Below are positions 15,594 through 21,656 of a stretch of 26,226 nt of DNA, piece after piece. The stretch lies in IMG/VR virus record IMGVR_UViG_3300034072_002195, positions 1 through 26,226 of that record; one strand, written 5' to 3'. Source of the stretch: a virus. Below the pieces are notes generated by a model. It searched no databases and had not been told where the DNA came from. It was given only the letters and a program-made list of their open reading frames with translations. How positions within the stretch are numbered: the first letter of the stretch is position 1; each line of letters opens with the position of its first letter. The position numbers were made by a program, and so were the translations under genes.

Positions 15594-15911
15594 TTACGTT
15601 TGCAAGCCGATGAGGATGCGAAGCCGCTGGAGGTACGCATCCATCTGAGCCTTGCCATTTTCGGGATTGCTACCGTCGTCGTAAAAATAGATGCGGTCGC
15701 CCTCGCCCTTGCCGTCGATGTCCAGCTTTTTCAGCGTCGCTGGGCCGAGGCCCTTGATCTGCAATTTGTGCTTGGGGTCATCCCACTCCGACCAATCGCG
15801 CGTGATCGTGCCCAGGGTCTTGTAGTGCCGGTTGAAGAACGTCCACGACCCGTCGGGGTTTTTCGCCATGCCGTATGGGAACATCGACTGGCGCACATTT
15901 GGATTGTGCAT
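15594..15911 (-). CDS. Unknown 105-aa protein
   Basis: The ATG at 15911 was chosen over an in-frame GTG at 15920 because GAGAGG lies 7 nt upstream of it. The product (MHNPNVRQSMFPYGMAKNPD) is polar, with a beta-like start (SWTFFNRHYKTLGTI), a middle with KLQIKGLGPATLKKLDIDG and a C-terminal helix (AQMDAYLQRLRILIG). The NRxYKxLG pattern seems to recur in phage and bacterial hypothetical proteins, but I cannot name the family. It follows the 373-aa gene with a 15-nt gap, so they are probably co-transcribed. Confidence 0.6.
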   Translation of the reverse strand: MHNPNVRQSMFPYGMAKNPDGSWTFFNRHYKTLGTITRDWSEWDDPKHKLQIKGLGPATLKKLDIDGKGEGDRIYFYDDGSNPENGKAQMDAYLQRLRILIGLQT

Positions 15912-15926
15912 TATTGCCACCTCTCG

Positions 15927-17048
15927 TTATGCTAGATTGACCGCTCCCTTGAAGCGGCTATTTCCTTCGAACTTGACCGGTACAGCCACGCGGCTATCCC
16001 CGTCGATAATCGTTGCTGCCGTTGGGATCGTACCTTCCCAATGCAAAATTACCACCTGCTGGTCCATGACCGGCGATTTGAAGCAGTGCGTGTCTTCGCT
16101 GGCATACAGCCCGCTCATCGTTGAATAGGACGCCACGCCGGTCTGCTTTGCCTCCTGGGGCACCACCGCATCCGCGACATCGCTTGCCATCATCGAGAGC
16201 CACGCTCCGTTGCCCTGGGTCTCGGGGATCGCCTCCAGCTCGCCGAAGAAGGGGTTGAAGCTCAGGGGGAAACGGATGCCGCCCACTTCCAGGTTGCCGG
16301 TGGCGCGCAGCTTACCCCGGCGCTTGTCCTCTTTGACCCAGATCGTCAGGGCGTCGCGCTTGTCCGCGCCGCGCTTCCTATGACCCAATTCTTCCGTCTC
16401 ACTTCCTGGATGAATGGGAGGAGGCTCAGTGCCGTCATGTTGTTCTGGCTGAACTTCTGGCGTAATAGATGGCTGAATTCCTGGCTCCTCATGGACATGC
16501 GAAGCAGCGATCATGCCAGGCTCATGATTTAGTTTAGTTTCCATTAGTTTACTTGAGTACCAAAACCTCAGCTTTTCTGCGAGGTTTGGCGTCATATCTG
16601 CTGAAACGGTGCTGAACTGATGCTGAAAAGATGCTGAAACGATGCTGAAATACTGCTGAAAGGCCTCCATCAATTCAGCATCCTCGACTTCCGTTTCAGC
16701 AGTCGTTTCAGCAGCACCGCCAGGAACTGCACGGCTCTGGCCATCGGCGTACAGCTGATCAAACGGCGCCATGTCCTTCCATCCCATCTTCGCAGCATAG
16801 GTGCGCTGGTGACGAGAGAGGACAATCGGTCCGTCATGCTCGATATCGACCTTTGCACGAATGCGGATATTGGACAGCAGAGCGTCTTTGACCTTGCCGT
16901 CGATGCCACGAGGATGGAACAGCCCGGATACAGCCTTGCTGACTGCGCCGTAGGTCTTCTTGTCCTGGATGAAATTGAATTCGCCCGTGCCAATGGTTGC
17001 GAGCACGGCCTGAACGTGGGCTAGCCACTTGGTGTTGTTTTTTCTCAT
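15927..17048 (-). CDS. Unknown 373-aa protein with a repeat-bearing linker (candidate replication-associated protein)
   Basis: The start MRKNNTKWLAHVQAVLATIG at 17048 has GAGG 6 nt upstream; the open frame goes on to 17099 without a better site. Residues 1 to about 105 form a compact N-terminal domain, possibly DNA-binding (AVSKAVSGLFHPRGIDGKVK). Residues about 115-250 are low-complexity and acidic or proline-rich. Residues about 255-373 form a second, beta-rich domain (GKLRATGNLEVGGIRFPLSF to the C-terminus). The DNA coding the linker holds six 11-bp direct repeats and an AT-rich tract. A two-domain protein with origin-like repeats in the linker-coding DNA recalls lambda O. No initiator motif was recognised, so the replication role is inference. 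A terminator-like hairpin lies in its leader. Confidence 0.65.
   Translation of the reverse strand: MRKNNTKWLAHVQAVLATIGTGEFNFIQDKKTYGAVSKAVSGLFHPRGIDGKVKDALLSNIRIRAKVDIEHDGPIVLSRHQRTYAAKMGWKDMAPFDQLYADGQSRAVPGGAAETTAETEVEDAELMEAFQQYFSIVSASFQHQFSTVSADMTPNLAEKLRFWYSSKLMETKLNHEPGMIAASHVHEEPGIQPSITPEVQPEQHDGTEPPPIHPGSETEELGHRKRGADKRDALTIWVKEDKRRGKLRATGNLEVGGIRFPLSFNPFFGELEAIPETQGNGAWLSMMASDVADAVVPQEAKQTGVASYSTMSGLYASEDTHCFKSPVMDQQVVILHWEGTIPTAATIIDGDSRVAVPVKFEGNSRFKGAVNLA
16525..16713. other. Candidate replication origin or regulator-binding array
   Basis: Three elements lie together inside the 373-aa gene. An AT-rich tract at 16525-16557 has about 24 percent GC in a clearly GC-rich window and contains TTTAG repeats. 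The six 11-bp repeats lie at 16599-16664. Three inverted copies of the core (TTCAGCA) lie at 16674-16680, 16695-16701 and 16707-16713. Iterons next to an easily melted tract are the plan of iteron origins. The alternative is an autoregulatory binding array or simple slippage. Confidence 0.45.
16599..16664 (+). repeat. Six direct repeats with exact 11-bp period (TGCTGAA core), iteron-like
   Basis: Units start at 16599, 16610, 16621, 16632, 16643 and 16654. Each begins TGCTGAA; the remaining four bases vary (ACGG, CTGA, AAGA, ACGA, ATAC, AGGC). The period is not a multiple of three, so the repeat is kept at DNA level rather than as a peptide repeat. Eleven bp is about one helical turn, which would place all sites on one face of the DNA. 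Confidence 0.85.
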
Positions 17049-17059
17049 GTCAAACCTCA

Positions 17060-17104
17060 AAAATGAACAAACCCGCCTGTTGCGGGTCCAGTGCAACAAG
17101 CGGG
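17060..17104 (-). terminator. Terminator-like hairpin (possible attenuator) in the leader of the 373-aa gene
   Basis: On the minus strand CCCGCTTGTTGC (17104-17093) pairs with GCAACAGGCGGG (17083-17072) around a 9-nt loop with one G-U pair, followed by TTTGTTCATTTTT. It ends only about 12 nt before the start codon at 17048. It may stop read-through from the HNH gene or attenuate transcription from TAAATA element 7 at 17190. Confidence 0.55.
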
Positions 17105-17184
17105 CGTAGATTTGTTCAATTGGGGTTGTGAACTACGGGACCGCTGTCATGAGCGACAGCTTTTGGACCCTGTGCTCACATCAC

Positions 17185-17190
17185 TATTTA
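17185..17190 (-). promoter_or_regulatory. TAAATA element 7 (minus strand) before the 373-aa gene
   Basis: On the minus strand GGAATAC then TAAATA then GTGATG, between the HNH gene stop (17214) and the 373-aa gene start (17048). The leader would be about 130 nt and would contain the terminator-like hairpin. Confidence 0.4.
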
Positions 17191-17213
17191 GTATTCCTCG
17201 TCAAAAAATGTCA

Positions 17214-17729
17214 TTAATGAAATGATTTACGCCCTCTATCCATCTTGCTCATCGTGATGGCTTCTTCAATCGTGTACCCGCGCTTTATGCGACCGTGCAA
17301 AGCGCTCCTAGTCAGGCCCAGGCGCTTGGCCCACTGAGGCAGCGTAAGGCTCTCACCGTTGTAGGTGAACACGTTGGCATTGGTAGTTTTCGGACCGCTA
17401 CCAACACGCGTCTTGCTCCGTGCCCGCTTCACTCGAATAATGATCTTTTTCTTTCTCGGGCGCTGGTTCGCACTCTGCTCGGCGCGGGTTGCCCATCTAC
17501 AGTTTCCCGGCTCGTAGTTCCCGTCGTTATCAATGCGTTCGAGTGAATGACCGTCTGGGCGCTTCCCCATGTCATCAAGAAAAGTTTCGAAGCTGTCATA
17601 CCAACGGTCGCAGACCTCTATCCCGCGACCACCATAGTTGCAGAACCACTTCAGTTTGGGATTACGGCAGCGGTGGCGCATGGCCAACCACGAATTGTAT
17701 TCTCGTTTGTTCTCTGTGATCAGTGTCAT
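17214..17729 (-). CDS. HNH-like homing-type endonuclease with C-terminal helix-turn-helix
   Basis: A 171-aa protein from the ATG at 17729; another ATG at 17750 has no better ribosome binding site, and 17729 fits the TAAATA-to-ATG spacing seen elsewhere. Residues about 18-90 carry HRCRNPKLKWFCNYGGRGIE, then VCDRWYDSFETFLDDMG, SLERIDNDGNYEPGNCRWAT and EQSANQR. This is the signature of a large phage family usually called HNH-like or homing endonuclease, where the His/Asn-rich element near the end supplies metal and catalytic groups. A basic linker follows, then a helix-turn-helix at about 130-165 (LTLPQWAKRLGLTRSALHGR) for DNA recognition. It lies alone between unknown genes, as a mobile gene would. 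A second family member is at 21657. Confidence 0.75.
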   Translation of the reverse strand: MTLITENKREYNSWLAMRHRCRNPKLKWFCNYGGRGIEVCDRWYDSFETFLDDMGKRPDGHSLERIDNDGNYEPGNCRWATRAEQSANQRPRKKKIIIRVKRARSKTRVGSGPKTTNANVFTYNGESLTLPQWAKRLGLTRSALHGRIKRGYTIEEAITMSKMDRGRKSFH

Positions 17730-17734
17730 GCATA

Positions 17735-17740
17735 TATTTA
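17735..17740 (-). promoter_or_regulatory. TAAATA element 8 (minus strand, leaderless position)
   Basis: On the minus strand AACCAT then TAAATA then TATGC and ATG; the first T is 11 nt before the ATG at 17729, the same spacing as elements 5 and 9. No Shine-Dalgarno is present. It supports the start chosen for the HNH-like gene. Confidence 0.45.
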
Positions 17741-17860
17741 ATGGTTGCATGATCTGGGCGTCATTTTAGAAATGCCAGCGCTACTCCTGCTTTGGAGAAA
17801 CGGGGCCCGCCGATGCCGTCCTGTTTGCGACCACACAGCACCAGCGAGCCCCGTCCTGAA

Positions 17861-17890
17861 CTACCCGCGCGTTTAGGGGCACGCGGGTAG
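17861..17890. terminator. Hairpin in the 190-bp gap between unknown genes
   Basis: CTACCCGCG and CGCGGGTAG form a perfect 9-bp stem with a 12-nt loop. It lies 30 nt beyond the stop of the gene at 17920 and could end that transcript, although no T run follows. The rest of the gap (17751-17860) holds a looser CGGGGC/GCCCCG pairing at about 17800-17853 and no gene that I can support. Confidence 0.4.
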
Positions 17891-17919
17891 CGCAAGCTCA
17901 GGAAGCGTCTCTACGACGT

Positions 17920-18135
17920 TTAAACGCTGTTTCCGAACATGGCATCTACGGCGGCCATGACACGACGCTCGAAACCGTCCAATGGCTCGCTTCCATCGTA
18001 GCGAGAAGTGGCAGCCCAGAACTGCGAATGCTTGTCCATAAATCGCCACTCTGGTCCACCGTTTGCCGCAATGGACTCTAGCTCGTCCGCAAGTCGTGCG
18101 AAGGTACGAGTTGTCTTTAGACGAGGTGGTATCAT
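17920..18135 (-). CDS. Small unknown protein, 71 aa
   Basis: The start at 18135 has GGGGAGG a few bases upstream; the frame is open to 18213 but without a good site there. The product (MIPPRLKTTRTFARLADELE) has two predicted helices (ARLADELESIAANGG and FERRVMAAVDAMFG) joined by a segment with WRFMDKHSQFWAATSRYDG. No family recognised. It lies downstream of the 199-aa gene and is probably in the same minus-strand operon. Confidence 0.55.
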   Translation of the reverse strand: MIPPRLKTTRTFARLADELESIAANGGPEWRFMDKHSQFWAATSRYDGSEPLDGFERRVMAAVDAMFGNSV

Positions 18136-18205
18136 GCCACCTCCCCACACTTGTGGTTGACGTTCATTTTGACTCCTTGAAATACTGTTTGAATGCCGCA
18201 GAGCT

Positions 18206-18805
18206 TCACCCACAAGTTTGGATCAACCACTTGAGCAAATGCATCTGCCTTGCCCGTTCTGGAGTTTCTTCCAGGGGGTAGAAGCACTGTGGTGCAGGGG
18301 CGAGCAGTGGGAAATCTCCGGCCCACCTTGTGACCGGAGGCAAATCACGAAACCACTGAGCCTCTTCCCACGTCATTTTGAAGTAGTACCGCTCGCACGC
18401 GTCGTGCCAGGAACGAACCCGCTTCCGGTGCCCATCTGCTTTCTCGACAAGCTGATGATAGGCGGCAGAAAGCGGCTTCTCGAAGAACCCCTTCTTGTGA
18501 TCCGCTTTCATGGCAGCAATCCGATGGCGAAGCTCTTTCAACTGCCCCAGCGAGTAGCTGCTTTCGCTCTGCGCCGTTTCCACCGTGTACAGATACTCCT
18601 TTGCGCTAGGTGAGAGCCTCGGAGAGTCGAGTGGATTATACGGTCGCTCCGCACGATGCTTGAGTACCTTGTCCTGCGTCGAGCGCCGCAACTCGTAGGG
18701 AATGCCCAGCGCTACAAGGTCAGCCTCCTTAAACAGCAGGAAGCGATCTTGCTGGAGTGCGGCCAGCATTTCGCTGGCCCGCACCCTAACGGCGTCTCCG
18801 CTCAC
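18206..18805 (-). CDS. Unknown 199-aa protein
   Basis: Starts with GTG at 18805 overlapping the stop of the gene upstream (GTGA); an internal ATG at 18769 is an alternative. Helical throughout: ALQQDRFLLFKEADLVALGI, then SLGQLKELRHRIAAMKADHK at about 85-105, and a tryptophan-rich C-terminal part (MTWEEAQWFRDLPPVTRWAG). Position in a minus-strand pair with the 258-aa gene suggests a shared job. No known family, no membrane segment, no catalytic motif that I can name. Confidence 0.6.
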   Translation of the reverse strand: MSGDAVRVRASEMLAALQQDRFLLFKEADLVALGIPYELRRSTQDKVLKHRAERPYNPLDSPRLSPSAKEYLYTVETAQSESSYSLGQLKELRHRIAAMKADHKKGFFEKPLSAAYHQLVEKADGHRKRVRSWHDACERYYFKMTWEEAQWFRDLPPVTRWAGDFPLLAPAPQCFYPLEETPERARQMHLLKWLIQTCG

Positions 18806-19578
18806 TGATCGGAGGGAACCGTCATCGCGACCTCTGCCGCATAACGGTTAGCCAGTCGCTCAGTCAGATTGGGCTCGTTGTCGATGATTTCGCAAATATC
18901 GAAGCCCCCAGAAGTCTGGCGAACGAGCACCAGCTGATATTCGCCGATTTTGCCAACCCGCGTGTTCGAGCGGACGGTTTCCAGCGGCTGCGCCTTTGCG
19001 GCCAACTCGCGGTTCTTCTGAATTTCGGCCTTCGACGGAGCCTTCTTCTTGGGAGAGGCATCAGCGAGGATACCGCCGCTGCGCTTGGGATAGTTCAGGA
19101 TCACCTCTTCCAGGCGCTCCACAGGAAACTTCTCCGGTTGCGCAAAGAAGATCCGATAGAACCGGCCAACTCGCTCATCCCGCCGGCTACGGACAACCCA
19201 GACCTGGCCCTTGTCCTTGCGCTCCTGCCAGCTGCCCAGCTGCAATTTGGCAATTTGTCCCAGGAGCCCGGTGTTGTCATTCGCTGGAGCCATCCCGACC
19301 TTCACCAAACGCTCGATCAGCAGCTTGCGGTTGTCCAGCCATTCGAGGGCATTGCGGAAACCAATCGCCAACAATGACGCGTTGTTTTGTTCCGCCGTCT
19401 CCTGGGCCTCACCTTCAGCGATGAGGATCGCTTCGAACTTCATCCGCACCTCTGCGGTACGATTTTCCAGCTCCTCTGCGGTGCTGATCACAAACGTCCG
19501 GTCCTGCGGATTGCGCAAAACCACATCAGCTTCAGAGGATACGTGTGCAGTGGCAAGATCGTCTGCATGTGCGCTCAT
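18802..19578 (-). CDS. Unknown 258-aa protein
   Basis: The ATG at 19578 is preferred over TTG at 19587; GGAAA at about 19590-19594 is then a slightly distant ribosome binding site. The N-terminal half is helical and acidic (AEELENRTAEVRMKFEAILI), the centre has VWVVRSRRDERVGRFYRIFF, which looks like a beta segment rich in basic residues, and the C-terminal third contains KKKAPSKAEIQKNRELAAKA followed by VGKIGEYQLVLVRQTSGGFD. A nucleic-acid-binding role is conceivable from the basic patches but not shown. It is first in a minus-strand operon that diverges from the 288-aa gene. Confidence 0.6.
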   Translation of the reverse strand: MSAHADDLATAHVSSEADVVLRNPQDRTFVISTAEELENRTAEVRMKFEAILIAEGEAQETAEQNNASLLAIGFRNALEWLDNRKLLIERLVKVGMAPANDNTGLLGQIAKLQLGSWQERKDKGQVWVVRSRRDERVGRFYRIFFAQPEKFPVERLEEVILNYPKRSGGILADASPKKKAPSKAEIQKNRELAAKAQPLETVRSNTRVGKIGEYQLVLVRQTSGGFDICEIIDNEPNLTERLANRYAAEVAMTVPSDQ

Positions 19579-19587
19579 GTTGTTCAA

Positions 19588-19726
19588 TTTCCTTCATTTT
19601 TCCGGCGAGGCATCATTGCTGCCGGTGAGGAATTGATACGGTCGGGATGCGCTGATACGTGATTAGCTAGATGGCCAAAACGCAACGAGACAACCTTTGA
19701 GCGGTACGAAACGCAGGCAATCCGAG
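19588..19726. promoter_or_regulatory. Divergent intergenic region with direct repeats
   Basis: The 139-bp gap separates minus-strand and plus-strand unknown genes, so it should hold promoters in both directions. TGATACG occurs at 19634-19640 and again at 19653-19659, 19 bp apart, about two helical turns, as a possible operator. No TAAATA element and no convincing sigma70 promoter were found by eye. Confidence 0.4.
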
Positions 19727-20593
19727 ATGGCAACCGATGGTTTCTGGGCCTCCCCAGAGCAGGTCGTGTTTGCGCGCCTATGCTTCACATATCTGCTGAT
19801 CAGCCCGAGCTATGAACTCGCCCGCAAGCAACGGCTGGGGCTGCTTAGCGATGTCGAGAAAGCTGCCCTGCCTGCCGACATGGATGTGGTACTTGGCGTG
19901 TACGACATGCTGGGTGATCTGAAACAGACCGACTTTGAAACTTGGTGGCCAACCAAAGGCATCGCCGCGTTCGGCAACGAAGGCGAGAAGCCGATCGTTT
20001 ACCCAATTGATTTAATCTGGCCCACTAAAGAGGGTCCAGCGAACAACCTGAATGAACGGATGAATGGCTATTTGGCAGGCCGGTTTAGCAACCAAGACCC
20101 TCAAGTCTGCCTGATCACGGCTATTCCCTTAACACTCTCTAAGTCGGAGATTGTTGAGCAACTTACAACATTCTTGGACGAAGTTCCACAAAAAGTGAGA
20201 AACACGCCGCGCCGGACGCCAGATTATCCCCTGTATGGCCAAAAGCGTGACTTGAGTAGCTTCATTGGTTATATGAAGTGCGCGATGTGTAAGGTTCACG
20301 AGCCCGATCTGAAACTTTGGGAGATCGGCGTTATCGCAGAACTCAGCAGCACGTACAGCACGCGCTTAGCGTTGGGAAAAGGCACACCCGAGGACCAACA
20401 GCAATTGAAAATGCTGGCGAGCCGCGCGCTCAACCGCGCCGCTATGATCGCTGAAAACGCTGCTCGCGGCCGATTTCCGACGTACGAAAAATGCGGACAT
20501 GCGCTCAAGCCCGATTGGGCAGGAATGGGCGACGTGTTCAGTGCGCATGAGGGTTGGATGGACGGTCTGCAAGAAGCAGATGGATCGTTGTGA
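19727..20593 (+). CDS. Unknown 288-aa protein
   Basis: The ATG at 19727 is chosen; an in-frame TTG at 19697 would add ten residues and neither has a strong ribosome binding site. The N-terminal 70 residues are helical and hydrophobic in places (QVVFARLCFTYLLISPSYEL), followed by a tryptophan-rich motif (DFETWWPTKGIAAFGNEGEK), a middle segment LITAIPLTLSKSEIVEQLTT and a C-terminal helical region with two cysteines (MKCAMCKVHEPD). Its base composition is a little lower in GC than the tail genes. It is alone on the plus strand between minus-strand operons and followed by a hairpin, so it is probably an independently acquired gene. No family recognised. Confidence 0.6.
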   Translation: MATDGFWASPEQVVFARLCFTYLLISPSYELARKQRLGLLSDVEKAALPADMDVVLGVYDMLGDLKQTDFETWWPTKGIAAFGNEGEKPIVYPIDLIWPTKEGPANNLNERMNGYLAGRFSNQDPQVCLITAIPLTLSKSEIVEQLTTFLDEVPQKVRNTPRRTPDYPLYGQKRDLSSFIGYMKCAMCKVHEPDLKLWEIGVIAELSSTYSTRLALGKGTPEDQQQLKMLASRALNRAAMIAENAARGRFPTYEKCGHALKPDWAGMGDVFSAHEGWMDGLQEADGSL

Positions 20594-20598
20594 TAGGA

Positions 20599-20631
20599 GA
20601 AGCGCCGCCCACAAACGTGGATCGGCGCTTC
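20599..20631. terminator. Bidirectional terminator-like hairpin
   Basis: GAAGCGCCG (20599-20607) pairs perfectly with CGGCGCTTC (20623-20631); the loop holds a second small stem (CCAC/GTGG). It lies between the convergent ends of the 288-aa gene and the GIY-YIG-like gene. There is no long T run on either side. Confidence 0.6.
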
Positions 20632-20686
20632 CGCATTTCGAAACGAGGTTTTGAGCAGACCGCGTTGAATGCGGCACCTTGCCGCA

Positions 20687-20696
20687 CGAGTACTTA
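20687..20696 (+). repeat. CGAGTACTTA repeat, copy 1 (right after the nuclease gene end)
   Basis: The 10-mer overlaps the stop codon of the GIY-YIG-like gene. An identical copy is at 21569-21578 directly before the endolysin start, and an inverted 9-mer copy at 21620-21628. The two direct copies bracket the endolysin plus nuclease unit. Confidence 0.5.
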
Positions 20697-21134
20697 GTCG
20701 AGCAAGCCCGCCGCCCGACGTTGATTTGCCGTATCCTGCATGTACCGCTCGCAACGCTCGTCGCTATGCCATCCCTGCACGACCTTGCGCTGATACTTCG
20801 CCGCGATGTTGCCGTTCATGCAAAGCGGATCGAGCATGGCATCCAGGCTCATCAGCATCCGCTCCTCGATATATCCGGCTTTGCCGGTGCTTTCCGTTAG
20901 CCGAAGGATCTCGCGCCGGCAGTTTGCATAGCCCGCGCTTTTGGCCGCGGCCTTCACGTCCTTGCTGCTCGACCAATAATCCCGCCAGTGGCTTTCCCCG
21001 ACGATCTTGCCGTCCTTCACGCGGTAGACGTTCTTTTTGCCGATATACCACCGGCCATCCGGTAGGGTGATCCGGTACACGAACGCGCGATAGGCCAGCA
21101 CGTCCAGGCCCTCGGGAACGATCCAGTCGCTCAT
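20694..21134 (-). CDS. GIY-YIG-like endonuclease
   Basis: A 146-aa protein with a GIY-YIG-type opening: FVYRITLPDGRWYIGKKN at about 18-35, where VY and YIG are the two signature elements. It continues with GESHWRDYWSSSKDV at about 46-60, NCRREILRLTEST at about 71-83 and an E-E pair in YIEERML near 90, the probable metal-binding glutamate. This pattern is common in phage-encoded nucleases resembling Seg-type homing enzymes. It starts at an ATGA overlap with the endolysin stop, so it travels and is expressed with the lysis gene. Whether it cuts phage, host or competitor DNA cannot be read from sequence. Confidence 0.7.
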   Translation of the reverse strand: MSDWIVPEGLDVLAYRAFVYRITLPDGRWYIGKKNVYRVKDGKIVGESHWRDYWSSSKDVKAAAKSAGYANCRREILRLTESTGKAGYIEERMLMSLDAMLDPLCMNGNIAAKYQRKVVQGWHSDERCERYMQDTANQRRAAGLLD

Positions 21135-21568
21135 GCGGGCTTGCGGAACAATGCCGCCTCCGCTGCACGACGACGGGTAAGCCCCGCGAGGGCTTTGCCA
21201 CCGGCCCTGTTCCAGCGCTCGAACTGAGCCGCTGCACCCTCATAGTCCTTGCCGTTGAGCAACCGCACCAGAGTGGAACCCGCAAACGCACCGGCACCGA
21301 TGTTGAACGCTAGTGCCACACATGCGTCGAACTGGTTCTGGTTGAGCGGCACCTTGACCGCTGCACTGACCGCCTTCTCGAACCGGGCGAGATCGGCACG
21401 CAACAGTGCCTCACTCTCCGCAGAAGTGATCTTCTGTCCTGGCTTAACGTCGGGTCCAGTGTGACCCACTCCCACAGTCAATATACCGGCGGGGCATAGG
21501 TAAGCGGTTAGTCGTTCGCCTTCGAACTGTTTGATTAGGGCAATGCCCGCACTCGATGTCTTTTGCAT
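21131..21568 (-). CDS. Endolysin, glycoside hydrolase family 24 (P1 Lyz-type catalytic Cys)
   Basis: A 145-aa lysozyme that cuts the glycan strand of peptidoglycan. IKQFEGERLTAYLCPAGILT at 12-31 carries the catalytic glutamate (E16), a cysteine (C25) where T4 lysozyme has aspartate, and T31; the E-9-C-6-T spacing is that of P1 Lyz. GVGHTG follows, and LNQNQFDACVALAFNIGAGA is the conserved second block. There is no N-terminal SAR or signal segment, so it should be cytosolic and need a holin for release. It is on the minus strand, away from the late tail operon, and overlaps the GIY-YIG-like gene. The divergent region before it carries operator-like repeats. Confidence 0.9.
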   Translation of the reverse strand: MQKTSSAGIALIKQFEGERLTAYLCPAGILTVGVGHTGPDVKPGQKITSAESEALLRADLARFEKAVSAAVKVPLNQNQFDACVALAFNIGAGAFAGSTLVRLLNGKDYEGAAAQFERWNRAGGKALAGLTRRRAAEAALFRKPA

Positions 21569-21656
21569 CGAGTACTTACCAGTGCGTTATAGCAGCACTT
21601 AACGTCGCATGTATCTCGATAAGTACTCTCGGAAACAAGGTTCCGAGGAGAGAGAC
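21569..21656. promoter_or_regulatory. Divergent control region between endolysin and HNH-like gene
   Basis: The 88-bp gap contains GAGTACTTA at 21570-21578 and its exact inverse TAAGTACTC at 21620-21628, both with the palindrome AGTACT, and between them AGTGC/GCACT at 21581-21585 and 21595-21599. GAGGAGAGAGAC just before 21657 is the ribosome binding site of the HNH-like gene. The nested inverted repeats look like binding sites for a dimeric regulator of both genes. Confidence 0.5.

Noticed and set aside
16599-16664. Possible CRISPR-like or satellite repeat
   Set aside because: Units are 11 bp, contiguous and without spacers, and there are no Cas genes, so it is not CRISPR; the conserved core on a one-turn period argues for protein binding.
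17143-17165. GCTGTC/GACAGC hairpin with TTTT as a plus-strand terminator
   Set aside because: There is no plus-strand gene upstream for it to end, and read on the minus strand the T run is on the wrong side; kept out of the feature list.
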